Source of the DNA: Pseudomonas sp. K2I15
GTDB lineage: Bacteria; Pseudomonadota; Gammaproteobacteria; Pseudomonadales; Pseudomonadaceae
Length of the DNA stretch: 49,006 nucleotides
Reading direction: 5' to 3'
NCBI RefSeq assembly: GCF_002204795.1
Contig: NZ_NIXO01000049.1
Coordinates: 1 to 49,006 of the forward strand
Position numbers and translations under genes: made by a program. This document shows positions 1 to 7,177 of the stretch, piece after piece. Under the pieces are notes generated by a model. The model made no database searches, was not told where the DNA came from, and saw only the letters and a list, made by a program, of their open reading frames with translations. Numbering within the stretch: the first letter of the stretch is position 1; the number at the start of each line of letters is the position of its first letter.

Positions 1-100
1 CTCAGCCATGCATTACGTCCTGCCTCATCGGCGTGAGGAGCGCATTTATCCGCGGGCCATCCGGCTCAAATCACCGAAATATCCGATCAGAAATAAAAAA

Positions 101-151
101 GCCAGTCAGCTTAACTGACTGGCATTAGGCCTTCGGGCTCCGTTTTTTTTT
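101..151. terminator. Probable bidirectional terminator at the left edge
   Basis: A perfect 9-bp stem (101-109 with 115-123) is followed on the right by a small UUCG-capped hairpin (129-138) and a run of nine T (143-151). On the minus strand the large hairpin is followed by TTTTTTATTT. It can therefore end transcripts from either side. The plus-strand gene it would serve lies left of the window. Confidence 0.6.
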
Positions 152-206
152 GCGTGTTTTCAGGTGGACCGAGTTGAATTCATTCGACTTGCTCGCGAAA
201 GCGGTT

Positions 207-324
207 CACCTGTTGGTGCGAAATCTGGATTGAAATCCTCATTAAGGTGCAAAAAACAGCCTGTATTTATATCTAATGCACCATTTAAATTCACAAAAGC
301 GACATTTTGCCCTGTCACGGTGCA
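207..324 (+). promoter_or_regulatory. Array of NtrC-like half-sites upstream of gdhA
   Basis: Half-sites of the NtrC type occur as CACC/GGTGCG (207-210 and 215-220), GGTGCA (246-251), TGCACC (277-282) and GGTGCA (319-324). The starts at 215, 246, 277 and 319 are 31, 31 and 42 bases apart, close to three, three and four helical turns. NtrC is known to repress gdhA in P. putida, so an operator role is plausible. No clear sigma-54 promoter was seen. The link to NtrC is inferred from the half-site sequence only. Confidence 0.45.
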
Positions 325-387
325 GCATGAATTGATAAAGTCCGGGACAAATCTCCTTTAACGACAATAAATTTGCCGAGACTTTTC

Positions 388-1725
388 ATGATCGAATCCG
401 TTGAATCCTTCCTTGCCCGCCTCAAGAAACGCGACCCCGACCAGCCTGAATTCCACCAGGCCGTGGAAGAAGTCCTGCGCAGTTTGTGGCCGTTTCTTGA
501 GGCCAATCCCCACTACCTGACCTCGGGCATCCTGGAGCGCATCTGCGAGCCGGAGCGTGCGATTGTGTTCCGGGTGTCGTGGGAAGATGACCAGGGCAAA
601 GTGCGAGTCAACCGCGGGTTCCGGATCCAGATGAACAGCGCCATCGGCCCATACAAAGGCGGCCTGCGTTTCCACCCGTCGGTGAACCTGGGGGTGCTGA
701 AATTCCTCGCCTTCGAACAAACCTTCAAGAACTCCCTGACCTCGCTGCCCATGGGCGGCGGCAAGGGCGGCTCGGACTTCGACCCCAAGGGCAAGAGCGA
801 CGCCGAGGTGATGCGTTTCTGCCAGGCGTTCATGAGCGAGTTGTACCGCCATATCGGTTCGGACGTGGATGTGCCGGCCGGTGATATCGGCGTGGGCGCC
901 CGTGAGATTGGTTTCCTGTTCGGCCAGTACAAGCGCCTGAGCAACCAGTTCACCTCGGTGCTGACCGGCAAGGGCATGAGCTACGGCGGCAGCTTGATCC
1001 GCCCGGAAGCCACCGGTTTTGGTTGTGTGTACTTCGCTGAAGAAATGCTCAAGCGCAACGGCGAGCGTGTCGAAGGCAAGCGCGTGGCTATCTCCGGTTC
1101 CGGCAACGTCGCTCAATACGCGGCGCGCAAGGTCATGGACCTGGGCGGCAAGGTGATTTCCCTGTCAGACTCCGAAGGCACCCTGTACTGCGAAAGCGGT
1201 TTGACCGAAGAACAATGGTCGGCACTGCTGGAGCTGAAAAACGTCCAGCGCGGGCGCATCAGCGAATTGGCCTCGCGTTTCGGCCTGGAGTTCCGCGCCG
1301 GCAAAGCGCCGTGGGAACTGGTCTGCGACATTGCACTGCCCTGCGCGACCCAGAACGAACTGGACGCCGAAGCGGCGCGCACCCTGTTGCGCAACGGCTG
1401 CGTGTGCGTGGCCGAAGGCGCCAACATGCCCACCACCCTTGAGGCTGTGGATATCTTTATCGAGGCCGGCATCCTGTTCGCGCCGGGCAAGGCGTCCAAT
1501 GCAGGCGGCGTGGCGGTGAGCGGGCTGGAGATGTCGCAGAACGCCATGCGCCTGCTGTGGACTGCCGGTGAAGTGGACAGCAAGCTGCACACCATCATGC
1601 AGTCGATCCACCATGCGTGCGTGCATTACGGCGAAGAGAGCGGGCGGGTCAACTACGTGAAGGGCGCGAACATCGCAGGCTTTGTGAAAGTCGCGGACGC
1701 GATGCTGGCCCAAGGCATCGTTTAA
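388..1725 (+). CDS. gdhA: NADP-specific glutamate dehydrogenase
   Basis: This enzyme makes glutamate from 2-oxoglutarate and ammonium with NADPH in the cytoplasm. The 445-residue product has the usual length of the hexameric bacterial enzyme. The substrate domain carries PMGGGKGGSDFDPKG, with the catalytic lysine near residue 126, and the Rossmann domain carries SGSGNVAQYAARK near residue 235. An in-frame TTG lies 15 bases earlier at 373, but ATG 388 gives the MIESVESFL start usual in pseudomonads. The upstream region holds NtrC-like half-sites, which suits nitrogen control. The TAA stop overlaps the stop of the convergent GreB-like gene. Confidence 0.96.
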   Translation: MIESVESFLARLKKRDPDQPEFHQAVEEVLRSLWPFLEANPHYLTSGILERICEPERAIVFRVSWEDDQGKVRVNRGFRIQMNSAIGPYKGGLRFHPSVNLGVLKFLAFEQTFKNSLTSLPMGGGKGGSDFDPKGKSDAEVMRFCQAFMSELYRHIGSDVDVPAGDIGVGAREIGFLFGQYKRLSNQFTSVLTGKGMSYGGSLIRPEATGFGCVYFAEEMLKRNGERVEGKRVAISGSGNVAQYAARKVMDLGGKVISLSDSEGTLYCESGLTEEQWSALLELKNVQRGRISELASRFGLEFRAGKAPWELVCDIALPCATQNELDAEAARTLLRNGCVCVAEGANMPTTLEAVDIFIEAGILFAPGKASNAGGVAVSGLEMSQNAMRLLWTAGEVDSKLHTIMQSIHHACVHYGEESGRVNYVKGANIAGFVKVADAMLAQGIV

Positions 1726-2219
1726 ACCTCGGGCTCGATGCGCAGGATTTCGATCAACTGATCACCGACGGGGCGCTTCCACAGCACCTCGTCGCCGACC
1801 TGCGCACCCAGCAGCGCCCGGCCCAGGGGCGAGCCCCAATTGATCAGGCCCACCGTGGCGTCGGCCTGGTCTTCGCCCACCAACTGAATGCGCTGCTCTT
1901 CGTCCTGTTCATTGGCAAAGGTCACCCAACTGCCAATCTGCACCTTGTCGGTGGAGGTCGCCGGCGCCACCACCTGGGCGCTTTGCAGGCGCTGGTTGAA
2001 GTAACGCAAATCCCGCTCAAGGTCGGCCTGGCGCTGTTTATCGGCCTGCTCGCCCTTGGCGGACTCTTCGCTGTGCTCGTTTTGTAACTGCGCAACTTTG
2101 GCCTGCAACTGCGCAAGCCCACGGGCGGTGAGGTGATTGGGTTGCGCGCTGACCTGGCGTTCCACCGGTTGGTTGGCCTGGGCGGCGGCGCTGTCTTCGT
2201 TGACGAAAGCTCGACTCAT
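1722..2219 (-). CDS. GreA/GreB-family transcription factor with altered tip
   Basis: Gre factors enter the RNA polymerase secondary channel and stimulate cleavage of backtracked RNA. The C-terminal domain (about residues 93-165) is typical, with SPLGRALLGAQVGDEV. The N-terminal coiled coil is shorter, and its tip reads EESAKGEQAD (residues 51-60), where GreB has GDRSENADY. By eye the essential Asp of the tip is replaced, while a Glu is kept. Residues 1-28 are an extra, polar extension. It may act as an anti-backtracking or competing secondary-channel factor rather than a cleavage factor. It converges on gdhA with overlapping stop codons. Confidence 0.8.
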   Translation of the reverse strand: MSRAFVNEDSAAAQANQPVERQVSAQPNHLTARGLAQLQAKVAQLQNEHSEESAKGEQADKQRQADLERDLRYFNQRLQSAQVVAPATSTDKVQIGSWVTFANEQDEEQRIQLVGEDQADATVGLINWGSPLGRALLGAQVGDEVLWKRPVGDQLIEILRIEPEV

Positions 2220-2289
2220 GACGTTCTCCTGCTATGGAGTTTGGGCCATGGTCGCAGGGCTTAAGTTTCGCTGGATGTCTGAAAGCGAC

Positions 2290-2646
2290 CTATTGCGAGC
2301 GAAAGGCCCGTGCGGCGTCGCGGTCTTTTTCCTGTTGCCAGGCGCGTTCGCGGTCGTCCCAGTGGCGGTTCTTGTAGTCATTGAGGTCTTCGCTCTCGCG
2401 CATCGCCTTGCACTGGCGGAAGCCGTCATCCCAGCCTTCGGCGTAGGTGCGGTCTTTCAGGTAGCGGGGGACGTTCTTGCGAAATTCCCCGGTGATCACC
2501 CCGGCGGCTTGGCGGCCGCTGCTGCAACCGTCGTCGTAGCCGTCGGCGAAGGCGGGTGGGTAACCCTTGGCCAGTAAATCCTCATGGGTTGATTGGCAAC
2601 CCGATAGCAGGGCCAACAGGCCCAGCATTACTGCGTACCGCCACAT
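2290..2646 (-). CDS. Small conserved lipoprotein
   Basis: The 118-residue product has a short signal peptide ending in a lipobox, LLSGC (Cys at residue 17), so it should be lipidated by Lgt and cut by LspA. The mature part is charged and rich in aromatic residues. It contains GYPPAFADGYDDGCSSGRQA and a related YAEGWDDGFRQCKA, which look like two copies of a short GYxDGC-like unit. Its C-terminal third is helical and rich in Arg, Glu and Asp. I do not recognise a function. It stands alone between the GreB-like gene and the DUF6124 leader region. Confidence 0.75.
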   Translation of the reverse strand: MWRYAVMLGLLALLSGCQSTHEDLLAKGYPPAFADGYDDGCSSGRQAAGVITGEFRKNVPRYLKDRTYAEGWDDGFRQCKAMRESEDLNDYKNRHWDDRERAWQQEKDRDAARAFRSQ

Positions 2647-2838
2647 CGCTTGCTCCCTGGCCGTTGAACGGCTGATGGACGGAGTTTAGAAGGCGATTCG
2701 TTGGGGAGATGTGAAAGGGACGTGAGAAAGGCGTTGAGTTAAAGGGCCATTAACGACGATTCCCTTTAAATTGCAGGACGATTCCTAGAGAATCTCCACC
2801 CTATTGCGCCTTAGGGTTTGGATCACTAGCCTCCTGAC

Positions 2839-3050
2839 TTCGCTGTGAGAACAGCGAACGGGTTTAGCGACCCGAACCACCAAGACGCAACCTTTTTACA
2901 CACTTGGCAGACGGATTTTTTGTCGGCCATATCGTGTTATGGCGGCTGTGCGCGGGAGATCCTCGGATCTGCCGGGTGTCTAGGTGACCGGTTCGCTAAC
3001 CTGCGTACAGCTGCCACCCCTTCATGTTTAGCGACGTGTCGTGGTGGTCC
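2839..3050 (+). promoter_or_regulatory. Structured leader region of the DUF6124 gene
   Basis: This part of the 428-bp gap before 3075 is dense in complementary segments. Stem 1 pairs TTCGCTGT (2839-2846) with ACAGCGAA (2851-2858) around a GAGA tetraloop. Stem 2 pairs CGGGT (2859-2863) with ACCCG (2870-2874). A long-range stem pairs 2874-2886 with 3038-3050 at 11 of 13 positions. A GGTT/AACC hairpin lies around 2995. T6 at 3052-3057 and the ribosome binding site follow at once. The stretch 2647-2838 holds nothing I can name. A cis-acting RNA is inferred. Confidence 0.5.
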
Positions 3051-3074
3051 CTTTTTTCACTTAGAAGAGACATC

Positions 3075-3365
3075 ATGACTAAAGTCGTCCCCGATCCACC
3101 GCTGTCCTCAATCATTACCGTCGGTGTAGTCACTTTCGGCAACTATGGCGAAAACGAGAAGCCCCTGTTCCGTGTCAACGCAGGCATGCCGATTGGTGAA
3201 GCGCTGGAACATGCCTCCACACTGCTTCACTACTCCAAGACACTCGCAATGGAAGCCGCCATGGATGTACGAGGTGAGCAATATGCGTGGGCAGCGCATT
3301 ATCTATGCGAGATGGGCAAGGCAGTGGTGGACGACCTCTCCCAAGCGATGACGCCCGTCACCTAG
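3075..3365 (+). CDS. DUF6124/DUF3077-family small protein
   Basis: The 96-residue soluble product belongs to a Pseudomonas family of unknown function. It has the family pattern FRVNAGMPIGEALEHASTLL followed by a second helical segment with AAHYLCEMGKAVVDDL. The ATG at 3075 follows the purine-rich site AGAAGAGA at 3063-3070. An upstream in-frame ATG at 3024 lies inside the structured leader and is unlikely. No signal peptide or membrane segment is visible. Genes of this family often occur in several copies per Pseudomonas genome. The unusual leader suggests post-transcriptional control. Confidence 0.8.
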   Translation: MTKVVPDPPLSSIITVGVVTFGNYGENEKPLFRVNAGMPIGEALEHASTLLHYSKTLAMEAAMDVRGEQYAWAAHYLCEMGKAVVDDLSQAMTPVT

Positions 3366-3380
3366 AGACAAATACTTATC

Positions 3381-3427
3381 CCTGTGGTGAGCGGGCTTGT
3401 CCCGCGCAGGGCTGCATAGCAGCCCTC
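3381..3427. repeat. Single REP-like element plus hairpin
   Basis: The sequence TGTGGTGAGCGGGCTTGTCC, starting at 3383, resembles one REP arm of the types seen elsewhere in this window, but its partner arm is missing. It is followed by a perfect 8-bp hairpin, AGGGCTGC/GCAGCCCT with an ATA loop (about 3408-3426). It lies between two convergent genes and could help end both transcripts. Confidence 0.55.
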
Positions 3428-3439
3428 ACCATCCTGCCT

Positions 3440-4525
3440 TCAGTCGTAGTAACCCACTGTTTTTTTCAGCTGGTCTGAGTATTCGTAAATCTCGTCAATC
3501 GACGAAATCGCATGTCGGGTTTCATTTTTCTCCTCGTCAAAAATCCCAATGTATTTCTGACTGCGGTTGAAATGAAGGCGACAAATCGGCTTGCGATTAT
3601 TGTCGTCCAGCAATATCCCAAAATAGCTCTGTGTATCTCGCTGCACGATTCGTTTGGCATCCACCACCGAGCGTACGACAGCCCTTACTATGTGATATCC
3701 CTCAAGTTCTTCCAAGGTAGTGAGTATTTTATCTTCTGATTCGTCGCGCTCTGTAACTTCGGTATTAGCGGCGGGAGAAGTGGGCAGTGAGGCCAGAGCC
3801 GGCTGAATGGAGCCGCTCATTGCTGACTTAAGTCGATCATTGATTTGATCGTTGAGGAACTGGCTTAACGCCTTTCGAGTTAACTCAAAAAACTGCTCTC
3901 TAACTTTCTGTGTAATCACGCCTTCGTACACGCGGGAAGCGAAAACCTTGACGAAATCGTCATCTGGCTTGATGACTTGCGCGGCGATCACTTTTTTGAT
4001 TTGGCTGACGTATTTCAGCTCTCCGGCAGCATTGATGATCGAATCTACATCGAAGGCAGACTTCGTCAGCTTGGTCAGCTCCGGTACTGAGTACTCGTCA
4101 ATGTCCAGCAAATCCAACTCTAAGAATGGCTTTTCATCCATTTTGTTGGGTGCGTCCAGATCAGTGAAAAAGCGATAGACCTGGCCGTTGGTGAGAATCG
4201 AAATCCTCGCGCTTGTGACGTGGAAATAGCGAAACAGCTGTGACGCGTGATTGATGCTGAGTGACTCACCGATTTTTTTGCATTCGATGAGTATTTGTAC
4301 CTCTCCATTTTTCATAATGGCGTAATCGATCTTTTCACCTTTTTTTGTCCCGATGTCGCAGACAAATTCCGGCGTTACTTCCTGTGGATCAAATACGTCG
4401 TAGCCCAATACTGTATTTATAAACGGCATTACAAAAGCGTTTTTTGTGGCTTCTTCTGTTTGAATTGCAGGGCCTTGTAGTCGGACTTTAGCCGCCAGAC
4501 TAGTGAGCTTTTCAAAAAAATCCAT
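3440..4525 (-). CDS. Orphan HsdR-N-like nuclease
   Basis: The 361-residue product resembles the N-terminal nuclease domain of type I restriction subunit R. A PD-(D/E)XK core is visible: Asp68 in KIDYAI, Glu81 and Lys83 in ILIECKKIG, then Gln96 and Tyr100 in QLFRYF, matching the QxxxY motif of HsdR nucleases. No helicase motor domain follows. A loosely conserved, probably linker, region (about 235-265) leads to a C-terminal domain (270-361). There is no hsdM, hsdS or other methylase next to it. Base composition is clearly more AT-rich than in its neighbours, which suggests horizontal transfer. The family often appears alone in genomes and prophages, and its target is unknown. Defence is inferred, not shown. 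Confidence 0.75.
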   Translation of the reverse strand: MDFFEKLTSLAAKVRLQGPAIQTEEATKNAFVMPFINTVLGYDVFDPQEVTPEFVCDIGTKKGEKIDYAIMKNGEVQILIECKKIGESLSINHASQLFRYFHVTSARISILTNGQVYRFFTDLDAPNKMDEKPFLELDLLDIDEYSVPELTKLTKSAFDVDSIINAAGELKYVSQIKKVIAAQVIKPDDDFVKVFASRVYEGVITQKVREQFFELTRKALSQFLNDQINDRLKSAMSGSIQPALASLPTSPAANTEVTERDESEDKILTTLEELEGYHIVRAVVRSVVDAKRIVQRDTQSYFGILLDDNNRKPICRLHFNRSQKYIGIFDEEKNETRHAISSIDEIYEYSDQLKKTVGYYD

Positions 4526-4565
4526 ATGAGCCTCTTACCTATTCAGATCCGTGTATAGATGTGGT

Positions 4566-4640
4566 GGCAATTTGATTGCCATCCGATACTAGACATTAAT
4601 TCTGATAAAGAGAATGGAATAGAGCTGATTTGTATCGGAT
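4566..4640. promoter_or_regulatory. Inverted repeats upstream of the orphan nuclease
   Basis: Just upstream of the minus-strand nuclease gene lie a 6-bp palindrome, GGCAAT-TTG-ATTGCC (4566-4580), and a perfect 9-bp pair, ATCCGATAC (4581-4589) with GTATCGGAT (4632-4640). They could be operators for a repressor or form a stem in RNA. The rest of 4526-4762 is AT-rich and holds no gene that I can see. Confidence 0.35.
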
Positions 4641-4762
4641 GAAAAAAGCTAAAAAATCGTATGACTTTTCGCGCTTATTTATCAATGAGTTGTGAGGGGC
4701 AAGAAAATTTCTGAGCCGAGATGGAATTGTAGGGGGCTTGCTACTTCAAGGCTGGCGCGGAA

Positions 4763-4899
4763 CTTGTGGCGAGGGAGCTTGCTCCCGTTGGGGCGCGAAG
4801 CGGCCCCTGTTCAGGCTATTGAGATATTTCAGATAGGGTGAGGTGTCTGGTTTTGGGGCTGCTGCGCAGCCCAACGGGAGCAAGCTCCCTCGCCACAAG
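4763..4899. repeat. REPIN, type TGTGGCGAGGGAGC
   Basis: Two perfectly complementary 29-base arms (4763-4791 and 4871-4899), each with the core GAGGGAGCTTGCTCCC, flank an 80-base loop. This is the arrangement of Pseudomonas REPINs, which are moved by RAYT transposases acting in trans. No RAYT gene is present in the window. The right arm ends one base before the stop codon of the chorismate mutase-like gene. Confidence 0.88.
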
Positions 4900-4900
4900 A

Positions 4901-5209
4901 TTATGGCGCAGTTGAGTCAAGTGTCAGCGCGGCGTGTTCTGCCAGTTCTTGCTGGATGAACGCTGCAATCATCGCCCGATAGACTTGCTCTGTGACGTCC
5001 GGATTGGCGCCAACGGTATGAGCGAGATCGCGAACCTTGGCGATCACCTGCTCAACCCGCTGCGGTGCCTTAACCCCGTCACTGTCTTTTTTGAACCGCG
5101 CAGCCTGGGAGACAAAGCCCCCTCGTTCGGCCAATAGCGCGACGATCTGGCGATCAAGACGGTCGATGTTTTCCCGGACTTGTTCAAGGCTGGTGCAGTT
5201 GACTGCCAT
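4901..5209 (-). CDS. AroQ-type chorismate mutase-like protein
   Basis: The 102-residue product has the all-helical AroQ fold. It matches the E. coli chorismate mutase active site at Arg12 (in QVREN), Arg29 (in LLAER) and Lys40 (in ARFKK), with a later Glu53 and Gln86/Gln87. Chorismate mutase turns chorismate into prephenate. The close relative PchB is an isochorismate-pyruvate lyase in salicylate synthesis. No siderophore genes lie nearby, so I favour a stand-alone mutase. No signal peptide is seen. The gene lies 21 bases from the DUF4105 gene upstream on the same strand and is probably co-transcribed with it. Confidence 0.8.
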   Translation of the reverse strand: MAVNCTSLEQVRENIDRLDRQIVALLAERGGFVSQAARFKKDSDGVKAPQRVEQVIAKVRDLAHTVGANPDVTEQVYRAMIAAFIQQELAEHAALTLDSTAP

Positions 5210-5230
5210 GTCGGTAAAGCTCCTGATGGA

Positions 5231-7084
5231 TTAATAGTGATACCACTTCACCTCCAGCATCACCTCATTCACCGGTGTCGCCAAGTGGCTGTATTCACGC
5301 TGCGCACTCAATCTCAGCCCCAGGTTGCGCGACAATTCCCACTGTTGATTCAGGCTGATACTGCGCCGCACTTCGCCATTGGTGAAGAAATCACCCTTGG
5401 CTTCCAGGCTCAGGTTGCCCAGCGGGTTGCGCCACAGCACGCCGGTATTGAAACCGGCCGCCGGGGAGATCGCTTCGCCAAAGTCGCTGTTATGTTCCAC
5501 GCGCACGGTGCCGAGGGCGAAGCCGAGCATGTCGTCGCGCAGTTGCCAGGTGCCGCCGGCGCCGCCGTTGACGTGGCTCACCAGCGTCTCGTCATCATGC
5601 TTGCCCGGCACGCGCTCAAGGCCGCCGGTCACTTGCCAGGACCAAGGCTGCAGCAGTTCGTTACGCGGGGTCAGTGAGCGAATGGTCGCCAGGTCCAGTT
5701 GCTGCAACTGCCAGTGATTGCCTTCGTACTGGCGCAGTTTCATTTGCAGGATTTCGATCTGCGCGCCCAGGGGGAAGCCTTCGGCGTTGTCATTCAGGTC
5801 GTGGTAGGCCATGCGCAGGCCGTATTCGCCAAATGCCTTGTCGCCCCGGGTGCCGATGCCGGCTTGCCAAGTGCGCGACTCATGGCCGTCTTCGGGAAGA
5901 CCTGGGCGCTCGATTTTCAAGTCCGGCGCGGGGTTCTGGTTGATCGCCCGCAGCAGTTCGAAGCTGCGCTGGGAACGTTCGGTGTCGCGCTCCAGGCCGT
6001 TGGCGCGGTAGCGGCCAAGGCGGTAGGCGGCATCGATGATCAGGGCCTGGCGGTCTTTGGCGATGGCCTTGAAGGTAGGGGCTTGCAGTTGTTTCTGGTC
6101 GTCGCTGATCTTCAACACCCATTGCTGCTCGTCACTGTTCAGCGGCTTGGCGCGTTCCAGCAGTTCGCGCTCACGGGACGGACGATAGTCGATTTTCTCC
6201 ACCAGGCCGGCCTCTTTCACGGCTTTTACCGTGTCGGTGGGGATGGCGGTCAGCGGGAATTGTTCGGTCAGCCGCAGGCTCGGGCGGGCCACCTGCAGCA
6301 GCTCCAGCAGGCGATAGGAGCAGTTTTCGTCGAAGAAGAAGTAGTCGAACTGGATCTGCTTGAGTTCCCACACGTGCTCGACCATGCGTTCGGTCTCGAC
6401 CTGGGTCAGGTTCAGGCGGTATTCCCACAGGTCGCGGTTCTCCAGGCTACGGTATTCCGAGAGTTTTTCCTGGTAGGGCACCAGCGCAAACAGGCCGGGA
6501 TAACCACCCATCAAGCCTTTCCAGGCGTAGAGGATGCTGTTGTCGGAGCCTTCGATATAGGCGCCGAAGTTGATCGCATAGCTGAGCAGGGCGGTGTTGT
6601 TGCTCTGCACGTCAGCCTGGTCGATGCGCAGCAGGGTATGGCCGAACATTGACGATGGGCTGTTGAGGTAGGCCGCCGGGAAGATCATCACTGCGCTGTG
6701 GGGGGCGACGTCCTTGAACCATTGCTTGAATTCCTTGCAGTCCAGCGCCGGCAAGTCAGTCAGGTGCAACTGGTCCTTGAGCCAGCGGGTACGTGCCGGG
6801 TAAACGCATTGGGCGTGTTTTTCGCCGAGGCTGGCCGGGGCGTACAGCGCCTCTACGGTCGCCTTCAGCTCCTGGTCCGGATGGTGGGCGCCATCGGGTG
6901 CGAGGAAGAATTTCTTGTCGCTGACATAACTGCGCCAGCCTTCGAACTTGCCGGACTCGTAATGCCCCAGCGAGAGCCAGAACGGGTCGTTGGCCAGTTG
7001 CTGCAAACGTTGATCATCAAGGTGCGGCGCCGCATACAGCGGGGCGCAGGCGAAGAGTGCCAGGTAGGCAAGGCGTTTGAGCAT
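5231..7084 (-). CDS. DUF4105 (Lnb-type) periplasmic or outer-membrane protein
   Basis: The 617-residue product starts with a signal peptide (MLKRLAYLALFACAPLYA). The N-terminal half is the DUF4105 domain, now called the Lnb N-terminal periplasmic domain. Key residues visible are His149 in SSMFGHTLLRI and Asn254-Cys255 in FDENCSYRLL, a likely His/Cys pair. In Enterococcus, Lnb moves an acyl chain within lipoproteins to make the lyso form. The C-terminal 230 residues alternate polar and hydrophobic positions and end in a Tyr-rich tail (KWYHY), suggesting a beta-barrel or beta-sandwich. Whether it acts on lipoproteins in a bacterium that also uses Lnt is unknown. Confidence 0.82.
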   Translation of the reverse strand: MLKRLAYLALFACAPLYAAPHLDDQRLQQLANDPFWLSLGHYESGKFEGWRSYVSDKKFFLAPDGAHHPDQELKATVEALYAPASLGEKHAQCVYPARTRWLKDQLHLTDLPALDCKEFKQWFKDVAPHSAVMIFPAAYLNSPSSMFGHTLLRIDQADVQSNNTALLSYAINFGAYIEGSDNSILYAWKGLMGGYPGLFALVPYQEKLSEYRSLENRDLWEYRLNLTQVETERMVEHVWELKQIQFDYFFFDENCSYRLLELLQVARPSLRLTEQFPLTAIPTDTVKAVKEAGLVEKIDYRPSRERELLERAKPLNSDEQQWVLKISDDQKQLQAPTFKAIAKDRQALIIDAAYRLGRYRANGLERDTERSQRSFELLRAINQNPAPDLKIERPGLPEDGHESRTWQAGIGTRGDKAFGEYGLRMAYHDLNDNAEGFPLGAQIEILQMKLRQYEGNHWQLQQLDLATIRSLTPRNELLQPWSWQVTGGLERVPGKHDDETLVSHVNGGAGGTWQLRDDMLGFALGTVRVEHNSDFGEAISPAAGFNTGVLWRNPLGNLSLEAKGDFFTNGEVRRSISLNQQWELSRNLGLRLSAQREYSHLATPVNEVMLEVKWYHY

Positions 7085-7131
7085 GTGGGCAACTTAAGTC
7101 GAGATAAAAAGACCCAAAGGGGAGGCAGGTC

Positions 7132-7167
7132 CAAAAATAATAAAACCCGTGCCTCGAAAGGCACGGG
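7132..7167 (-). terminator. Rho-independent terminator of the DUF3015 gene
   Basis: A perfect 9-bp stem (7146-7154 with 7159-7167, loop CGAA) is followed on the minus strand by TTTTATTATTTTT. It lies ten bases after the stop codon of the DUF3015 gene and separates it from the DUF4105 gene. Confidence 0.88.
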
Positions 7168-7177
7168 CGGGTCGAGC

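Noticed and set aside
164..361. A short frame upstream of gdhA
   Set aside because: It has no good ribosome site and lies across the regulatory half-sites. The sequence has no recognisable features.
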